Source: Nocardioides daphniae (GTDB lineage: Bacteria > Actinomycetota > Actinomycetes > Propionibacteriales > Nocardioidaceae). Taken from it: 64,000 nt of DNA. A program made the translations under genes and the position numbers. The stretch is from contig NZ_CP038462.1 of the NCBI RefSeq assembly GCF_004777465.1, positions 744,001-808,000 on the forward strand. The letters run 5' to 3'. This document shows positions 10,025 through 18,861 of this stretch, in pieces; within the stretch, counting starts at the first letter, position 1, and every line of letters starts with the position of its first letter. The notes beneath the pieces are model-generated. The model was not told the origin of the DNA. It did not search any database and saw only the letters and a list, made by a program, of their open reading frames with translations.

Positions 10025-11065
10025 GTGAGCCCGTCCCCCGCCGCCGCCGACAGTGTCTTCCTCGCCGCCGCCCGCGGAGAGGCGGTGAGCCACACCCCGG
10101 TCTGGTACATGCGACAGGCGGGTCGCTCGCTGCCGGAGTACCTCAAGGTGCGTGAGGGCATCGGCATGCTCGAGTCGTGCATGGACCCCGACCTGGTCGT
10201 CGAGATCACCATGCAGCCGGTGCGTCGCTACGGCGTCGACGCCGCCATCTTCTTCTCCGACATCGTGCTGCCCTTGAAGGCCGTCGGTGTCGACCTCGAC
10301 ATCAAGCCCGGCGTCGGGCCGGTCGTCGCGGAGCCCGTACGCACCCTCGCCGACGTCGAGCGCATCCCCGACCTCACCCCGGAGCACGTCACCTTCATCA
10401 CCCAGGCCGTGCAGGGCCTCGTCGGCGAGCTCGGCGCGACCCCGCTGATCGGCTTCGCCGGCGCCCCGTTCACCGTCGCGTCGTACCTCGTCGAGGGCGG
10501 TCCGTCGAAGGACCACGCCAAGACCAAGGCGATGATGCTCGGCGCCCCCGACGTCTGGGACGCGCTCATGCGCAAGATCGCGCAGATCGCCTCGGCCTAC
10601 CTCAAGGTCCAGGTCGACGCCGGCGCCTCCGCCGTCCAGCTCTTCGACTCGTGGGCCGGCGCGCTGACCCCGCAGGACTACACCGAGCACGTCATGCCGC
10701 ACTCCTCGCGCGTGCTCGCCGAGGCCGGCGAGCTGGGCGTGCCCCGCATCCACTTCGGTGTGGGCACCACCAACCTGCTCACCCTGATGGGTGAGGCCGG
10801 CGCCGACGTCGTCGGCATCGACTGGCGTACGCCGCTCGAGCGCGGCATCGAGCTCGTCGGCGACCGCGCCGTGCAGGGCAACCTCGACCCGACGCTGGTC
10901 TTCGCGCCGACTGACGTGATGACCGCCCGCGCCGCGCAGGTGATCGAGGCCGGTCGCTCCGCCAAGGGCCACATCTTCAACCTCGGCCACGGCGTCATCC
11001 CGAGCACGAACCCCGACCAGCTCAAGAAGCTGACGGACTTCGTGCACTCCTACCCGCTGGGCTGA
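10025..11065 (+). CDS. hemE: Uroporphyrinogen decarboxylase
   Basis: The enzyme decarboxylates the four acetate side chains of uroporphyrinogen III to give coproporphyrinogen III in the cytoplasm. The 346-aa product has the family length. Signatures are WYMRQAGRSLPEY near the N-terminus (the substrate-binding RQAGR loop), IGFAGAPFTVASYLVEGG in the middle, HFGVGTTNLL and GNLDPTLVFAP towards the end. GTG 10025 is chosen because the family starts close to this point; longer in-frame upstream sequence lies over the divergent promoter. hemG and hemQ, its usual neighbours, are 5 kb downstream, separated by the organosulfur operon. Confidence 0.97.
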   Translation: MSPSPAAADSVFLAAARGEAVSHTPVWYMRQAGRSLPEYLKVREGIGMLESCMDPDLVVEITMQPVRRYGVDAAIFFSDIVLPLKAVGVDLDIKPGVGPVVAEPVRTLADVERIPDLTPEHVTFITQAVQGLVGELGATPLIGFAGAPFTVASYLVEGGPSKDHAKTKAMMLGAPDVWDALMRKIAQIASAYLKVQVDAGASAVQLFDSWAGALTPQDYTEHVMPHSSRVLAEAGELGVPRIHFGVGTTNLLTLMGEAGADVVGIDWRTPLERGIELVGDRAVQGNLDPTLVFAPTDVMTARAAQVIEAGRSAKGHIFNLGHGVIPSTNPDQLKKLTDFVHSYPLG

Positions 11066-11365
11066 CCGCTCACCCGGACGGTGGCCGCGGCTCGCCTCCG
11101 CCTGGAGGCAGAGCACGAGGTCGCGCACCGGCGCCGACAGCTGGTGGCTGCGGTGCTGCAGCACCAGGCGTACGGCCGTGCGGTCGTCGCGCAGCGGGCG
11201 CGTGGTGAGCAGCCCCGCGGTGTGCAGCGGGTCGCCGACGACGCTGAAGTCGGGCAGCAGGGTGATGCCCAGGCCGTCGGCGACCATCAGCTTGCCGAGG
11301 TCTGCGCCGTCGGTGCTGTGTGCCCGCGGCGGCAGCTCGCTGCCGAAGAGCCGGCGGCTCCTTGC
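11066..11365 (-). pseudogene. LysR-family regulator remnant (C-terminal part only)
   Basis: The minus strand encodes about 95 residues typical of the end of a LysR substrate-binding domain: ADLGKLMVADGLGITLLPDF, then LLTTRPLRDDRTAVRLVLQH and LSAPVRDLVLCLQ. The DNA-binding half is missing; upstream of about 11365 the frame is proline-rich filler without family character. At its 3' end a one-base shift would reach a stop just before the hemE stop. It is either a decayed regulator of the sulfur operon or debris from the insertion that split the haem cluster. The boundary coordinates are approximate. Confidence 0.65.
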
Positions 11366-11459
11366 TGGTGGGGGTGGCGAGGGGATGAGTGAGAGGCAGT
11401 GCCTGTCACCCGGCAGACAGAAGCGCGCGTGGGACGACCGGGCTGCCTTGCGCCCAGCA

Positions 11460-11502
11460 TAAGTCTAGTGTTTTGATTGACAAACGCGAGAGAGGTCTCG
11501 CG
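11460..11502 (+). promoter_or_regulatory. AT-rich promoter/operator region of the organosulfur operon
   Basis: An unusually AT-rich patch (11460-11484, TAAGTCTAGTGTTTTGATTG and four more bases) stands out from its GC-rich surroundings. A 7-bp perfect inverted repeat follows at once: CGCGAGA-gagg-TCTCGCG (11485-11502). The position 45-85 nt before the sfnG start makes a promoter plus regulator site likely. Neither a SAM riboswitch nor a named regulator motif is recognisable. Confidence 0.45.
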
Positions 11503-11545
11503 TCTGGCAGCACACGCTGGACCGACCCCCACGGAGGACCTGAGC

Positions 11546-12661
11546 ATGACCACCACCGAGCGCGCGCCGCTCCAGTTCGCCTGCTGGGTGCCCAACGTCA
11601 GCGGCGGCCGCGTCGTCAGCAACGTCGAGCAGCGCACCGACTGGAGCTACGACTACAACGTCGAGCTGGCCCGCACCGCCGAGCGCAACGGCTTCGACTA
11701 CGCGCTCACCCAGGTGCGCTACCTCGCCTCGTACGGCGCGGCGAACCAGCACGAGTCGACCTCCTTCTCGCTCGCGCTGCTGGCAGCCACCGAGCGCCTC
11801 AAGGTGATCGCGGCGGTCCACCCCGGCATGTGGCAGCGCGGCGTGCTGGCCAAGTTCCTCACCACGGCCGACCACATCTCCGGCGGCCGTGCCGCGGTCA
11901 ACGTGGTCAGCGGCTGGCTCAAGAACGAGTTCACCCAGCACGGTGAGCCCTGGCTCGAGCACGGCGAGCGCTACCGCCGGGCCGAGGAGCTCATCCAGTA
12001 CCTGCGCGAGGTCTGGACCGCCGACTCCGCGGAGTTCTCCGGCGACTTCTACCGCCTCCACGACTTCGCGATGCGTCCCAAGCCGCTCGACCTCCCGGGC
12101 CGCCCGCACCCCGAGATCTTCATGGGGGGCAACTCGACCGCCGCCCGCGGCATGGGTGGACGCGTCGCCGACTGGTACTTCATGAACGGCAACAGCTACG
12201 ACGGCGCCCAGGAGCAGGTCGAGGAGGTGTCCGCGCACGCCGCCGCTGCCGGGCGCACCGTGAAGTTCGGCCTCAACGGCTTCATGATCGCCCGCGACAC
12301 CGAGGCCGAGGCCCACGGCGTGCTCGAGGAGATCATCACCCACGCCGACCGCGAGGCCGTCGAGAGCTTCGGCGAGGCCGTGAAGCAGGCAGGTGCCTCG
12401 ACAGCGGACCGCAAGGGCATGTGGGCCGACGCGAAGTTCGACGACATGGTCCAGTACAACGAGGGCTTCCGCACCGGACTCGTCGGCACGCCCGAGCAGG
12501 TCGCGACCCGGCTCCTGGAGTACCGCCGCCGCGGCGTCGACCTGATGCTCCTGGGCTTCCTGCACTTCCAGGAGGAGGTCGAGTACTTCGGCCGCGAGGT
12601 GCTGCCGGTCTACCGCGAGCTCGAGGCCCGTGACCTGGCCGTCCCGGCGGTCGCGTCGTGA
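11546..12661 (+). CDS. sfnG: Dimethylsulfone monooxygenase SfnG
   Basis: This is an FMNH2-dependent two-component monooxygenase with a luciferase-like TIM barrel. Family knowledge: it converts dimethyl sulfone to methanesulfinate so that its sulfur can be used. The sequence matches SfnG along its length: FACWVPNVSGGRVVSNVEQR at the N-terminus, ISGGRAAVNVVSGWLK, GEPWLEHGERYRRAEE, IFMGGNSTAARGMGGRV, and FLHFQEEVEYFG near the end. ATG 11546 follows a GGAGG site. The stop overlaps the next gene (GTGA). Reduced FMN would come from the reductases at 15039 or 15583. Confidence 0.93.
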   Translation: MTTTERAPLQFACWVPNVSGGRVVSNVEQRTDWSYDYNVELARTAERNGFDYALTQVRYLASYGAANQHESTSFSLALLAATERLKVIAAVHPGMWQRGVLAKFLTTADHISGGRAAVNVVSGWLKNEFTQHGEPWLEHGERYRRAEELIQYLREVWTADSAEFSGDFYRLHDFAMRPKPLDLPGRPHPEIFMGGNSTAARGMGGRVADWYFMNGNSYDGAQEQVEEVSAHAAAAGRTVKFGLNGFMIARDTEAEAHGVLEEIITHADREAVESFGEAVKQAGASTADRKGMWADAKFDDMVQYNEGFRTGLVGTPEQVATRLLEYRRRGVDLMLLGFLHFQEEVEYFGREVLPVYRELEARDLAVPAVAS

Positions 12662-13869
12662 GCCTCGCTCCCTCCGCCCCGTCGGAGACCCGTGTCCCCG
12701 TGCTCAGCGCCGAGACCGCCCGCGCCGAGGCGACGCGACTGCGCGACCGCTTCGCCGTGGGGGCTGTCGAGCGTGACGCGCAGCGGATCCTGCCGCACGA
12801 GCAGGTGCGTGAGCTCGCCGCCTTTGGGCTGCTGGCGATCACCGTGCCGGCTGCCCACGGCGGCGCCGACCTGCCGGTCGAGGTCGTGGCCGAGGTCGTC
12901 CGGCTGATCTCCGAGGGTGACCCCAACCTGGGCCAGATCCCGCAGAGCCACTTCGCCTACGTCAACTCGCTGCGGCTGACCGCGGCGCCCGAGCAGCAGG
13001 CGTACTTCTTCGGCGAGGTGCTGGCCGGGAAGATGTTCGGCAACGCCCAGTCCGAGCTCGGCACCAAGCACGTCCGCGACTACCGCGCGACCCTGCGCCC
13101 CGTCGGCGAGGGGGAGTGGGTGCTCGACGCCGACAAGGGCTACTGCACGGGCGCCCTCTTCGCAGACTGGATCCCCGTGCTCGCCCACCTCGACGTCGAC
13201 GGCCCGCTGCACGTCGCCTGGGTCGAGCGGCACGCCGCCGGCGTCACCGTCGTCGACGACTGGGACGGCGTCGGCCAGCGCACCACGGCGAGCGGGGGCG
13301 TACGCCTCGTCGACGTCGCCGTGCGCAGCGACCGGATCACGCCCTTCCACGCGACCTTCGACGGCCGCCCGCAGACCTACGGCTCGTACGCCCAGACCCT
13401 GCACGCGGCGATCGACGCGGGCATCGCGCGTGCCGCGCTCACGGAGGCGGCTGCCTTCGTGACCACGAAGTCGCGGCCCTACCCCGACGCCGGGGTCGAG
13501 CGGCACGCGGACGACCCGTTGGTCGTGCAGGCGTTCGGCGAGATGGAGGTGGCCGTACGCGGCGCCGAGGCCCTGCTGGCCGAGGCGGCGCGGGCGGTCG
13601 ACCGGGCCAACGCCGACCTGACTGCCGAGACGGCCGGTGCCGTCAGCCTCGCCCTGGCCGCCGCCCGCGCGGCGTCCACCCGCGCCAGCGTCGAGACCGC
13701 CAGCCGCCTCTTCGAGGTCGCCGGCACCCGCTCGGCCCTGGGCCGGCTCAACCTCGACCGGCACTGGCGCAACGCCCACACCCTGCACGACCCGGCCGCC
13801 TGGAAGATCCAGCACCTGGGCCGCCACACGCTCGACGGGGTCCTGCCCCCGAGCCACGGACAGATCTGA
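12658..13869 (+). CDS. sfnB: SfnB-family sulfur acquisition oxidoreductase (acyl-CoA dehydrogenase fold)
   Basis: This 403-aa flavoprotein has an acyl-CoA dehydrogenase fold of the SfnB/DszC-like group found in organosulfur operons. Seen in order: a helical N-terminal domain with LAAFGLLAITVPAAHGGADL, a middle domain with FGNAQSELGTKHVRDYRATL and the insert GYCTGALFADWIPVLA, and a helical C-terminal domain with SRLFEVAGTRSALGRLNLDR. The DszC-like end LHDPAAWKIQHLGRHTLDG is typical of flavin-dependent monooxygenases rather than dehydrogenases. The start GTG overlaps the sfnG stop. The exact substrate is not known from sequence. Confidence 0.87.
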   Translation: MSLAPSAPSETRVPVLSAETARAEATRLRDRFAVGAVERDAQRILPHEQVRELAAFGLLAITVPAAHGGADLPVEVVAEVVRLISEGDPNLGQIPQSHFAYVNSLRLTAAPEQQAYFFGEVLAGKMFGNAQSELGTKHVRDYRATLRPVGEGEWVLDADKGYCTGALFADWIPVLAHLDVDGPLHVAWVERHAAGVTVVDDWDGVGQRTTASGGVRLVDVAVRSDRITPFHATFDGRPQTYGSYAQTLHAAIDAGIARAALTEAAAFVTTKSRPYPDAGVERHADDPLVVQAFGEMEVAVRGAEALLAEAARAVDRANADLTAETAGAVSLALAAARAASTRASVETASRLFEVAGTRSALGRLNLDRHWRNAHTLHDPAAWKIQHLGRHTLDGVLPPSHGQI

Positions 13870-13887
13870 CCCGAGGAGAGACGCACC

Positions 13888-15042
13888 ATGAGCAAGCTCA
13901 AGTTCCACTGGTTCCTGCCGACCAACGGTGGCGACAGCCGCGACGTCGTCGGCGGTGGCCACGGGGTCGACGCGACCGCCTCGTCGCGTCCCGCGACCGT
14001 GTCCTACCTCGGTCAGATCGCCCGCTCGGCCGAGCAGCTCGGCTTCGAGGCGGCGCTGACGCCGACCGGCGCCTGGTGCGAGGACGCCTGGGTGAGCACG
14101 GCGATGCTCAGCAGCCTCTCGGAGCGGCTGAAGTTCCTGGTCGCCTTCCGCCCCGGCCTGGTCGCGCCCTTCCTCGGCGCGCAGATGGGTGGCACCTTCC
14201 AGAACCTCTCCGGCGGCCGCCTGGCCGTCAACGTCGTGGTCGGCGGCGAGGACCACGAGCAGCGGATGTTCGGCGACTTCTCGACCAAGGACGAGCGCTA
14301 CGAGTCGGCCGGCGAGTTCCTGCACATCGTGCGTGCGCTGTGGGCCGGCGAGACGGTCAACTTCACCGGCAAGCACCACTCCGTGGAGAACGCGACGCTC
14401 CACCAGATCCCCTCGCCGGTGCCCGAGGTCTACTTCGGCGGGTCGTCGCCGGCGGCCGGTGACGTCGCTGCGAAGTACGCCGACGTCTACCTGACCTGGG
14501 GCGAGCCGCCGGCCGCCGTCAGGGAGAAGGTCGACTGGATCAAGAAGCTGGCCGCGAACGAGGGCCGCCAGCTCAAGTACGGCATCCGCCTGCACTCGAT
14601 CGCCCGCGACACCTCCGAGGAGGCCTGGGCCGTGGCGAGGCGGATGCTCAACGGCATCTCCGAGGAGCAGATCGCCACGATCCAGGCGGGTCTGGCGCGC
14701 AGCGCCTCGGTCGGCCAGAAGCGGATGCTCGAGCTCAACAAGGGCTCGAAGGAGCACCTCGAGGTGCACCCCAACCTGTGGGCCGGAATCGGCCTGGTCC
14801 GCGGCGGGGCCGGCACCGCGATGGTCGGCTCGCACGCCGAGGTCGCCGACCTCGTCGAGCAGTACGTCGACGCGGGCATCACAGAGTTCGTGATGTCGGG
14901 CTACCCGCACCTGGAGGAGTCCTACCACTTCGGTGAGGGCGTCCTGCCGGAGCTGACCCGCCGCGGCCTGTGGGAGCACCCGGCCCCGGTCGGCCCGGGG
15001 AAGGCTGCCGTCCCGTTCGGTGGCGTGGCGGTGCTGCGATGA
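13888..15042 (+). CDS. FMNH2-dependent alkanesulfonate/methanesulfonate monooxygenase (SsuD/MsuD-like)
   Basis: This 384-aa protein of the luciferase-like flavin-dependent group resembles SsuD and MsuD, which cleave the C-S bond of sulfonates to release sulfite. It has the SsuD-type N-terminus HWFLPTNGGDSRDV, RLKFLVAFRPGLVAP, GRLAVNVVVGGEDHEQRMFG and IPSPVPEVYFGGSS. ATG 13888 has a GAGGAGAGACG site in front. It lies 18 nt after sfnB and overlaps the reductase gene (ATGA). With SfnG it would complete a dimethyl sulfone to methanesulfonate to sulfite route. SsuD versus MsuD cannot be decided here. Confidence 0.88.
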   Translation: MSKLKFHWFLPTNGGDSRDVVGGGHGVDATASSRPATVSYLGQIARSAEQLGFEAALTPTGAWCEDAWVSTAMLSSLSERLKFLVAFRPGLVAPFLGAQMGGTFQNLSGGRLAVNVVVGGEDHEQRMFGDFSTKDERYESAGEFLHIVRALWAGETVNFTGKHHSVENATLHQIPSPVPEVYFGGSSPAAGDVAAKYADVYLTWGEPPAAVREKVDWIKKLAANEGRQLKYGIRLHSIARDTSEEAWAVARRMLNGISEEQIATIQAGLARSASVGQKRMLELNKGSKEHLEVHPNLWAGIGLVRGGAGTAMVGSHAEVADLVEQYVDAGITEFVMSGYPHLEESYHFGEGVLPELTRRGLWEHPAPVGPGKAAVPFGGVAVLR

Positions 15043-15557
15043 GCACTCCCCGCACCGTCGTCCTGGTCGGCAACCCGAAGCCTGCCTCACGCACGCTCGA
15101 CGCTGCCCTGCTGGTGGCCCGCGCGCTCGACGGCGAGCCCGACCTGGTCGTCGACCTCGCCACCTGGGGCCCGCGACTCCTGGACTGGTCCGACGCCGAG
15201 GTCTCCGAGTTGGTCGCCCAGGTCAGCGCGGCGAAGCTGCTGGTCGTCGCCAGCCCCACCTACAAGGCCTCGTTCACCGGCCTGTTGAAGGTCTTCCTCG
15301 ACCGGGTCGCCGGCGACGGCCTGGCCGGGACCGTCGCGGTGCCGCTGATGCTCTCGGCAGCCCCGCGCCACGCGATGGCCGCCGAGACCTTCCTGCGCCC
15401 CGTGCTCACCGAGCTCGGTGCCACCGTTCCCGGAGCAGCGCTGAGCGTCGTCGACAAGGCCTACGACGACCCCGCGGCGTACGAGGCGTGGCTCGCCGCC
15501 GTGCGTCCCGTCGTCGCCGCGCTGCTCGACCCGATCGCGACCCCCGTGGCCGGCTGA
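15039..15557 (+). CDS. NAD(P)H-dependent FMN reductase (SsuE/MsuE-like)
   Basis: This is a 172-aa flavodoxin-fold reductase that supplies reduced FMN to the monooxygenases upstream. The N-terminal phosphate loop reads LVGNPKPASRTLDAALLVAR, and the family signature ASPTYKASFTGLLKVFLDR lies near residue 75. The ATG overlaps the preceding stop, so translation is coupled to its probable partner. SsuE, MsuE and other members of the family are not separable by eye. Confidence 0.9.
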   Translation: MSTPRTVVLVGNPKPASRTLDAALLVARALDGEPDLVVDLATWGPRLLDWSDAEVSELVAQVSAAKLLVVASPTYKASFTGLLKVFLDRVAGDGLAGTVAVPLMLSAAPRHAMAAETFLRPVLTELGATVPGAALSVVDKAYDDPAAYEAWLAAVRPVVAALLDPIATPVAG

Positions 15558-15582
15558 CGCCCGCCCCCTCGAGAGGAACCCC

Positions 15583-16176
15583 ATGACCCAGCACCAGAAC
15601 GCCCGCCCGCAGCAGAGCACCGACGTGACCGACCAGCGCGCGCTGCGCGACGCGTACGGCACCTTCCCCTCCGGCGTCGTGGCCGTCGCCGCCCGCGTCG
15701 GGGGACAGCTGGTCGGCATCGCCGCCAGCTCGTTCACCTCGATCAGCGTCGAGCCTGCGCTCGTCTCCTTCTCGATCGCCAGGTCGTCGCAGACCTGGCC
15801 GGTGCTGCGCGAGGCAGGTGAGATCGGCGTCAGCGTGCTCGCCGACCACCACGACCTGCTCTGCCGCCAGCTCGCCGGGCCGGCCGACCAGCGCTTCGAG
15901 GGCCTGCGCCTGCGCACCTCGGCCGCCGGTGCGGTGCTGCTCGACGAGGCCGTCAGCACCTTCACCACGACCATCCACTCCGAGCTGGAGGCGGGCGACC
16001 ACCTGATCGTGCTGCTGGAGGTGTCGGCCGTGGAGTCGGCCGGCGACCGTGAGCCGCTGGTCTTCCACCGCAGCGGCTTCCAGCGCCTGCACCGTGACGA
16101 CCTCGACCCGGCGACGCTGTCGGGTCGGATCAACGGCGAGCCCGTCGAGGGCGACCGGGACGCCGACGCCGCCTGA
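15583..16176 (+). CDS. Flavin reductase family protein (split-barrel)
   Basis: This 197-aa FMN-binding split-barrel reductase is of the HpaC/DszD type. It shows the typical core YGTFPSGVVAVAARVGG, then GIAASSFTSISVEPALVSF and a C-terminal VFHRSGFQRL that closes the barrel. It is the second reductase of the operon, 25 nt after the first, with a GAGAGGA site. The two reductases may serve different monooxygenases or different electron donors. No other role is suggested by the context. Confidence 0.9.
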   Translation: MTQHQNARPQQSTDVTDQRALRDAYGTFPSGVVAVAARVGGQLVGIAASSFTSISVEPALVSFSIARSSQTWPVLREAGEIGVSVLADHHDLLCRQLAGPADQRFEGLRLRTSAAGAVLLDEAVSTFTTTIHSELEAGDHLIVLLEVSAVESAGDREPLVFHRSGFQRLHRDDLDPATLSGRINGEPVEGDRDADAA

Positions 16177-16219
16177 CCCGGGCCGAACCGCCCGGCGGGG
16201 GCGTGGCACATTGGGAGGC

Positions 16220-17595
16220 ATGGCCCTCCCCGCTGCTGACGCCCCGTCGTCGTGGTCGGAGCCGGCATCGCCGGACTCGCCGCCGCCCGCCGCCTGGCCG
16301 ACGTCGGCCGCCGCGTGCTGGTGCTGGAGGCGAGCGACCACCTCGGTGGCAAGCTCCGCACCGCCGAGGTCGCGGGCGTCACCGTCGACGTCGGCGCCGA
16401 GGCGATGCTCAACCGCCGCCCCGAGGGAGTGGCCCTGGCGCACTCGGTGGGCATCGAGCTGGAGCACCCCACCGTCGCCTCGTCACGGATCTGGACCCGC
16501 GGAGGGCTGCGGCCGCTGCCGCGCTCGCTGATGGGGGTGCCGCTCGACCTCGAGGGGCTCGAGGCCTCCGGCGTGCTGAGCGAGGCCGGCCTGGAGCGGG
16601 TCCGTCAGGAGCCCACGCTGCCGCCGACGGTGGTCACCGACGACGTCTCCGTCGGCGACCTGGTGGCCGCACGGTTCGGCGACGAGGTGGTCGACCGCCT
16701 CGTCGAGCCGCTCCTCGGTGGCGTGTACGCCGGTGACGCACGCCGCCTCTCGGCGCGCGCCTGCGTGCCGCAGCTGGTCGCCTTCGCGGAGCGCGGCTCG
16801 CTGCTCCAGCAGGGCTCCGCCATCCCGACGACGTACGACGTGCCGGTCTTCGCGGGCATCTCCGGGGGCATGGGGTCGTGGCCGGCGCTGCTGGCCGAGG
16901 CCCCGGGGGTCACGGTCCGCACGGGCGCGACGGTGCGCGAGCTGCGGCGTACGTCGACCGGCTGGGAGCTGGTCGTCGGACCGACCACCGCGCCGGAGGT
17001 CGTCGAGGCCAGCGGCGTGGTCCTCGCCGCGCCCGCCGCCCCCACCGCCCGGTTGCTCGCCGAGGTCGCGCCGGCCGCCAGCGCTGCGCTGGCCGGGCTG
17101 GAGTACGCCTCGATGGCCGTCATCACCTTCGCCTTCGCCCTCGACGACGTCGCCGAGCTCGACGCGACGGGCTCCTCGGGCTTCCTCGTCCCGCCGACCG
17201 AGGGGCGCCGGATCAAGGCCTCCACCTTCTCCTTCGCCAAGTGGGGCTGGGTGCGCCGCGCGGGCGAGGCCGCGGGCGTCGCCCACCTGCGTACGTCGTT
17301 GGGTCGCCACGGTGAGGAGGCCACGCTGCAGGCCAGCGACGACGAACTCGTCGCCTGGTCGCTCGGCGACCTGGGCGAGGCCACCGGGCTGCGCGCGACG
17401 CCCGTGGACGTGCACGTGCAGCGCTGGGGTGGCGGGTTGCCGCAGTACGCCGTCGGCCACCTCGACCGCGTCGCCACGGTGCGTGCCGGCCTGCCGAACG
17501 GCGTGGTCGTCGCGGGAGCTGCGTACGACGGCGTCGGGATCCCGGCCGTGATCGGCTCGGCGCACCGCGCCGTCGCGCACCTGCTGGAGTCGTGA
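16220..17595 (+). CDS. hemG: Protoporphyrinogen/coproporphyrinogen oxidase HemG (HemY/CgoX type), frameshifted near the start
   Basis: This FAD enzyme oxidises the porphyrinogen ring late in haem synthesis. Because hemQ follows, the coproporphyrin-dependent route is likely, so it probably acts as coproporphyrinogen III oxidase. ATG 16220 begins MALPAADAP; one missing base near 16244 shifts the frame before the FAD-binding motif [16 protein letters not shown]. The remainder is uninterrupted: [30 protein letters not shown] and the FAD-closing end [18 protein letters not shown]. Its usual partner hemE is upstream of the sulfur operon. The start is uncertain because the AGG site is very close to the ATG. 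Confidence 0.92.
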
Positions 17596-17680
17596 CGCCG
17601 GAGTCGTGACGTCGAGTCGCGACAGCGGTGTGGCCACGCCCACGTGGGGTCGCAGCCGCGGGACGGGCACAATGGCAGGC

Positions 17681-18409
17681 ATGAGCGAGCAGTCCGCCCC
17701 TGAGAAGGCCAGCCAGTCCAACGCCTCCCGCATCAACGAGCTCAACGACACGATCCGCTACACGATGTGGTCGGTCTTCAAGCTCCGCGACGTCCTCGGT
17801 GACGCCGACCGTGGCGCCGAGGCGGCCGAGGTCGAGGAGCTCTTCGCGACGCTGGCCGGTGAGGACGTGAAGGTCCGCGGCACCTACGACGTCTCCGGCC
17901 TGCGCGCTGACGCCGACGTGATGATCTGGTGGCACGCCGAGGACTCGGTGCAGCTGCAGTCCGCCTACAACCGCTTCCGGCGCACGGCGTTTGGCTCGCG
18001 CCTCGAGCCGGTCTGGTCGCAGATGGCGCTGCACCGCCCGGCCGAGTTCAACCGCAGCCACATCCCGGCCTTCCTGGCCGACGAGACGCCGCGCAAGCAC
18101 ATCTGCGTCTACCCCTTCGTCCGCTCCTACGAGTGGTACCTGCTGGAGGACGGCGAGCGTCGCCGCATGCTCGCCGAGCACGGGCAGATGGCGCGTGGCT
18201 ACGCCGACGTGCGGGCCAACACCGTCGCGTCGTTCGCGCTCGGCGACTACGAGTGGATGCTGGCCTTCGAGGCCGACGAGCTGCACCGGATCGTCGACCT
18301 GATGCGCCACCTGCGCGCCTCGGACGCCCGCAAGCACGTGCGCGAGGAAGTGCCGTTCTACACCGGCGCCCGCGTCGAGGTCAGCGAGCTGCTCGACCTG
18401 CTGCCGTGA
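17681..18409 (+). CDS. hemQ: Coproheme decarboxylase HemQ (ChdC)
   Basis: HemQ, of the chlorite-dismutase fold, carries out the last step of the coproporphyrin-dependent pathway: peroxide-driven decarboxylation of coproheme to haem b. The 242-aa product starts at ATG 17681. Visible family features are [14 protein letters not shown] at the N-terminus, [17 protein letters not shown] with the catalytic-tyrosine region, MLAEHG with the expected axial-histidine position, and [20 protein letters not shown] near the end. It follows hemG by 85 nt. Confidence 0.95.
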   Translation: MSEQSAPEKASQSNASRINELNDTIRYTMWSVFKLRDVLGDADRGAEAAEVEELFATLAGEDVKVRGTYDVSGLRADADVMIWWHAEDSVQLQSAYNRFRRTAFGSRLEPVWSQMALHRPAEFNRSHIPAFLADETPRKHICVYPFVRSYEWYLLEDGERRRMLAEHGQMARGYADVRANTVASFALGDYEWMLAFEADELHRIVDLMRHLRASDARKHVREEVPFYTGARVEVSELLDLLP

Positions 18410-18422
18410 CGGGACTGCGCTG

Positions 18423-18854
18423 ATGGCCGGGGGCGCCGTCGACTTCGCGGTGCCCGCGGAGGCTGCGTACGACTTCCTCGTCGACCCGACGCAGCGGCCG
18501 CGCTGGCAGTCGTCGTTGCGTGCCGTCGAGCTGCGCGACGGGTGGGAGCCCGGTGACCCGGTCGAGGCGGGGTTGCGCTGGGTCGACGTGACCTGGCCGG
18601 GGTTGCGGCCGCGGATGACGTTGACGCGGGCCGAGCGGCCCGGGCTGTGGGCGGAGTCGGGGGAGTGGGGCGCCTTCTCGGCGGACCTGACGCTCACCTT
18701 CACGCCCAGGGCCGCGGGCTGCCGCGTGCTCGCCGACTTCGAGGTGCGCGCCGCCGGCCGCTGGTCGCCGCTGGGGCGGGTGGCGACGGTCGCGGGCGTA
18801 CGCCCGGTGCTCGCTGACCTGCGCCGGGCGGCGCGGATCCTCGGCGCGGCCTGA
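18423..18854 (+). CDS. SRPBCC (START/polyketide-cyclase-like) family protein
   Basis: This small 143-aa protein has the helix-grip pattern of the SRPBCC superfamily: an N-terminal strand and PAEAAYDFLVDPTQRPRWQS, then alternating strands with WAESGEWGAFSADLTLTF and a long C-terminal helix. Such proteins bind hydrophobic ligands. It starts 13 nt after hemQ, so it is probably in the same transcript. A link to haem or porphyrin handling is possible but only inferred from position. Confidence 0.8.
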   Translation: MAGGAVDFAVPAEAAYDFLVDPTQRPRWQSSLRAVELRDGWEPGDPVEAGLRWVDVTWPGLRPRMTLTRAERPGLWAESGEWGAFSADLTLTFTPRAAGCRVLADFEVRAAGRWSPLGRVATVAGVRPVLADLRRAARILGAA

Positions 18855-18861
18855 GCGGCGC

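Noticed and set aside
11485..11545. SAM riboswitch before sfnG
   Set aside because: No S-box or SAM-IV core sequences are seen, only a single short palindrome.
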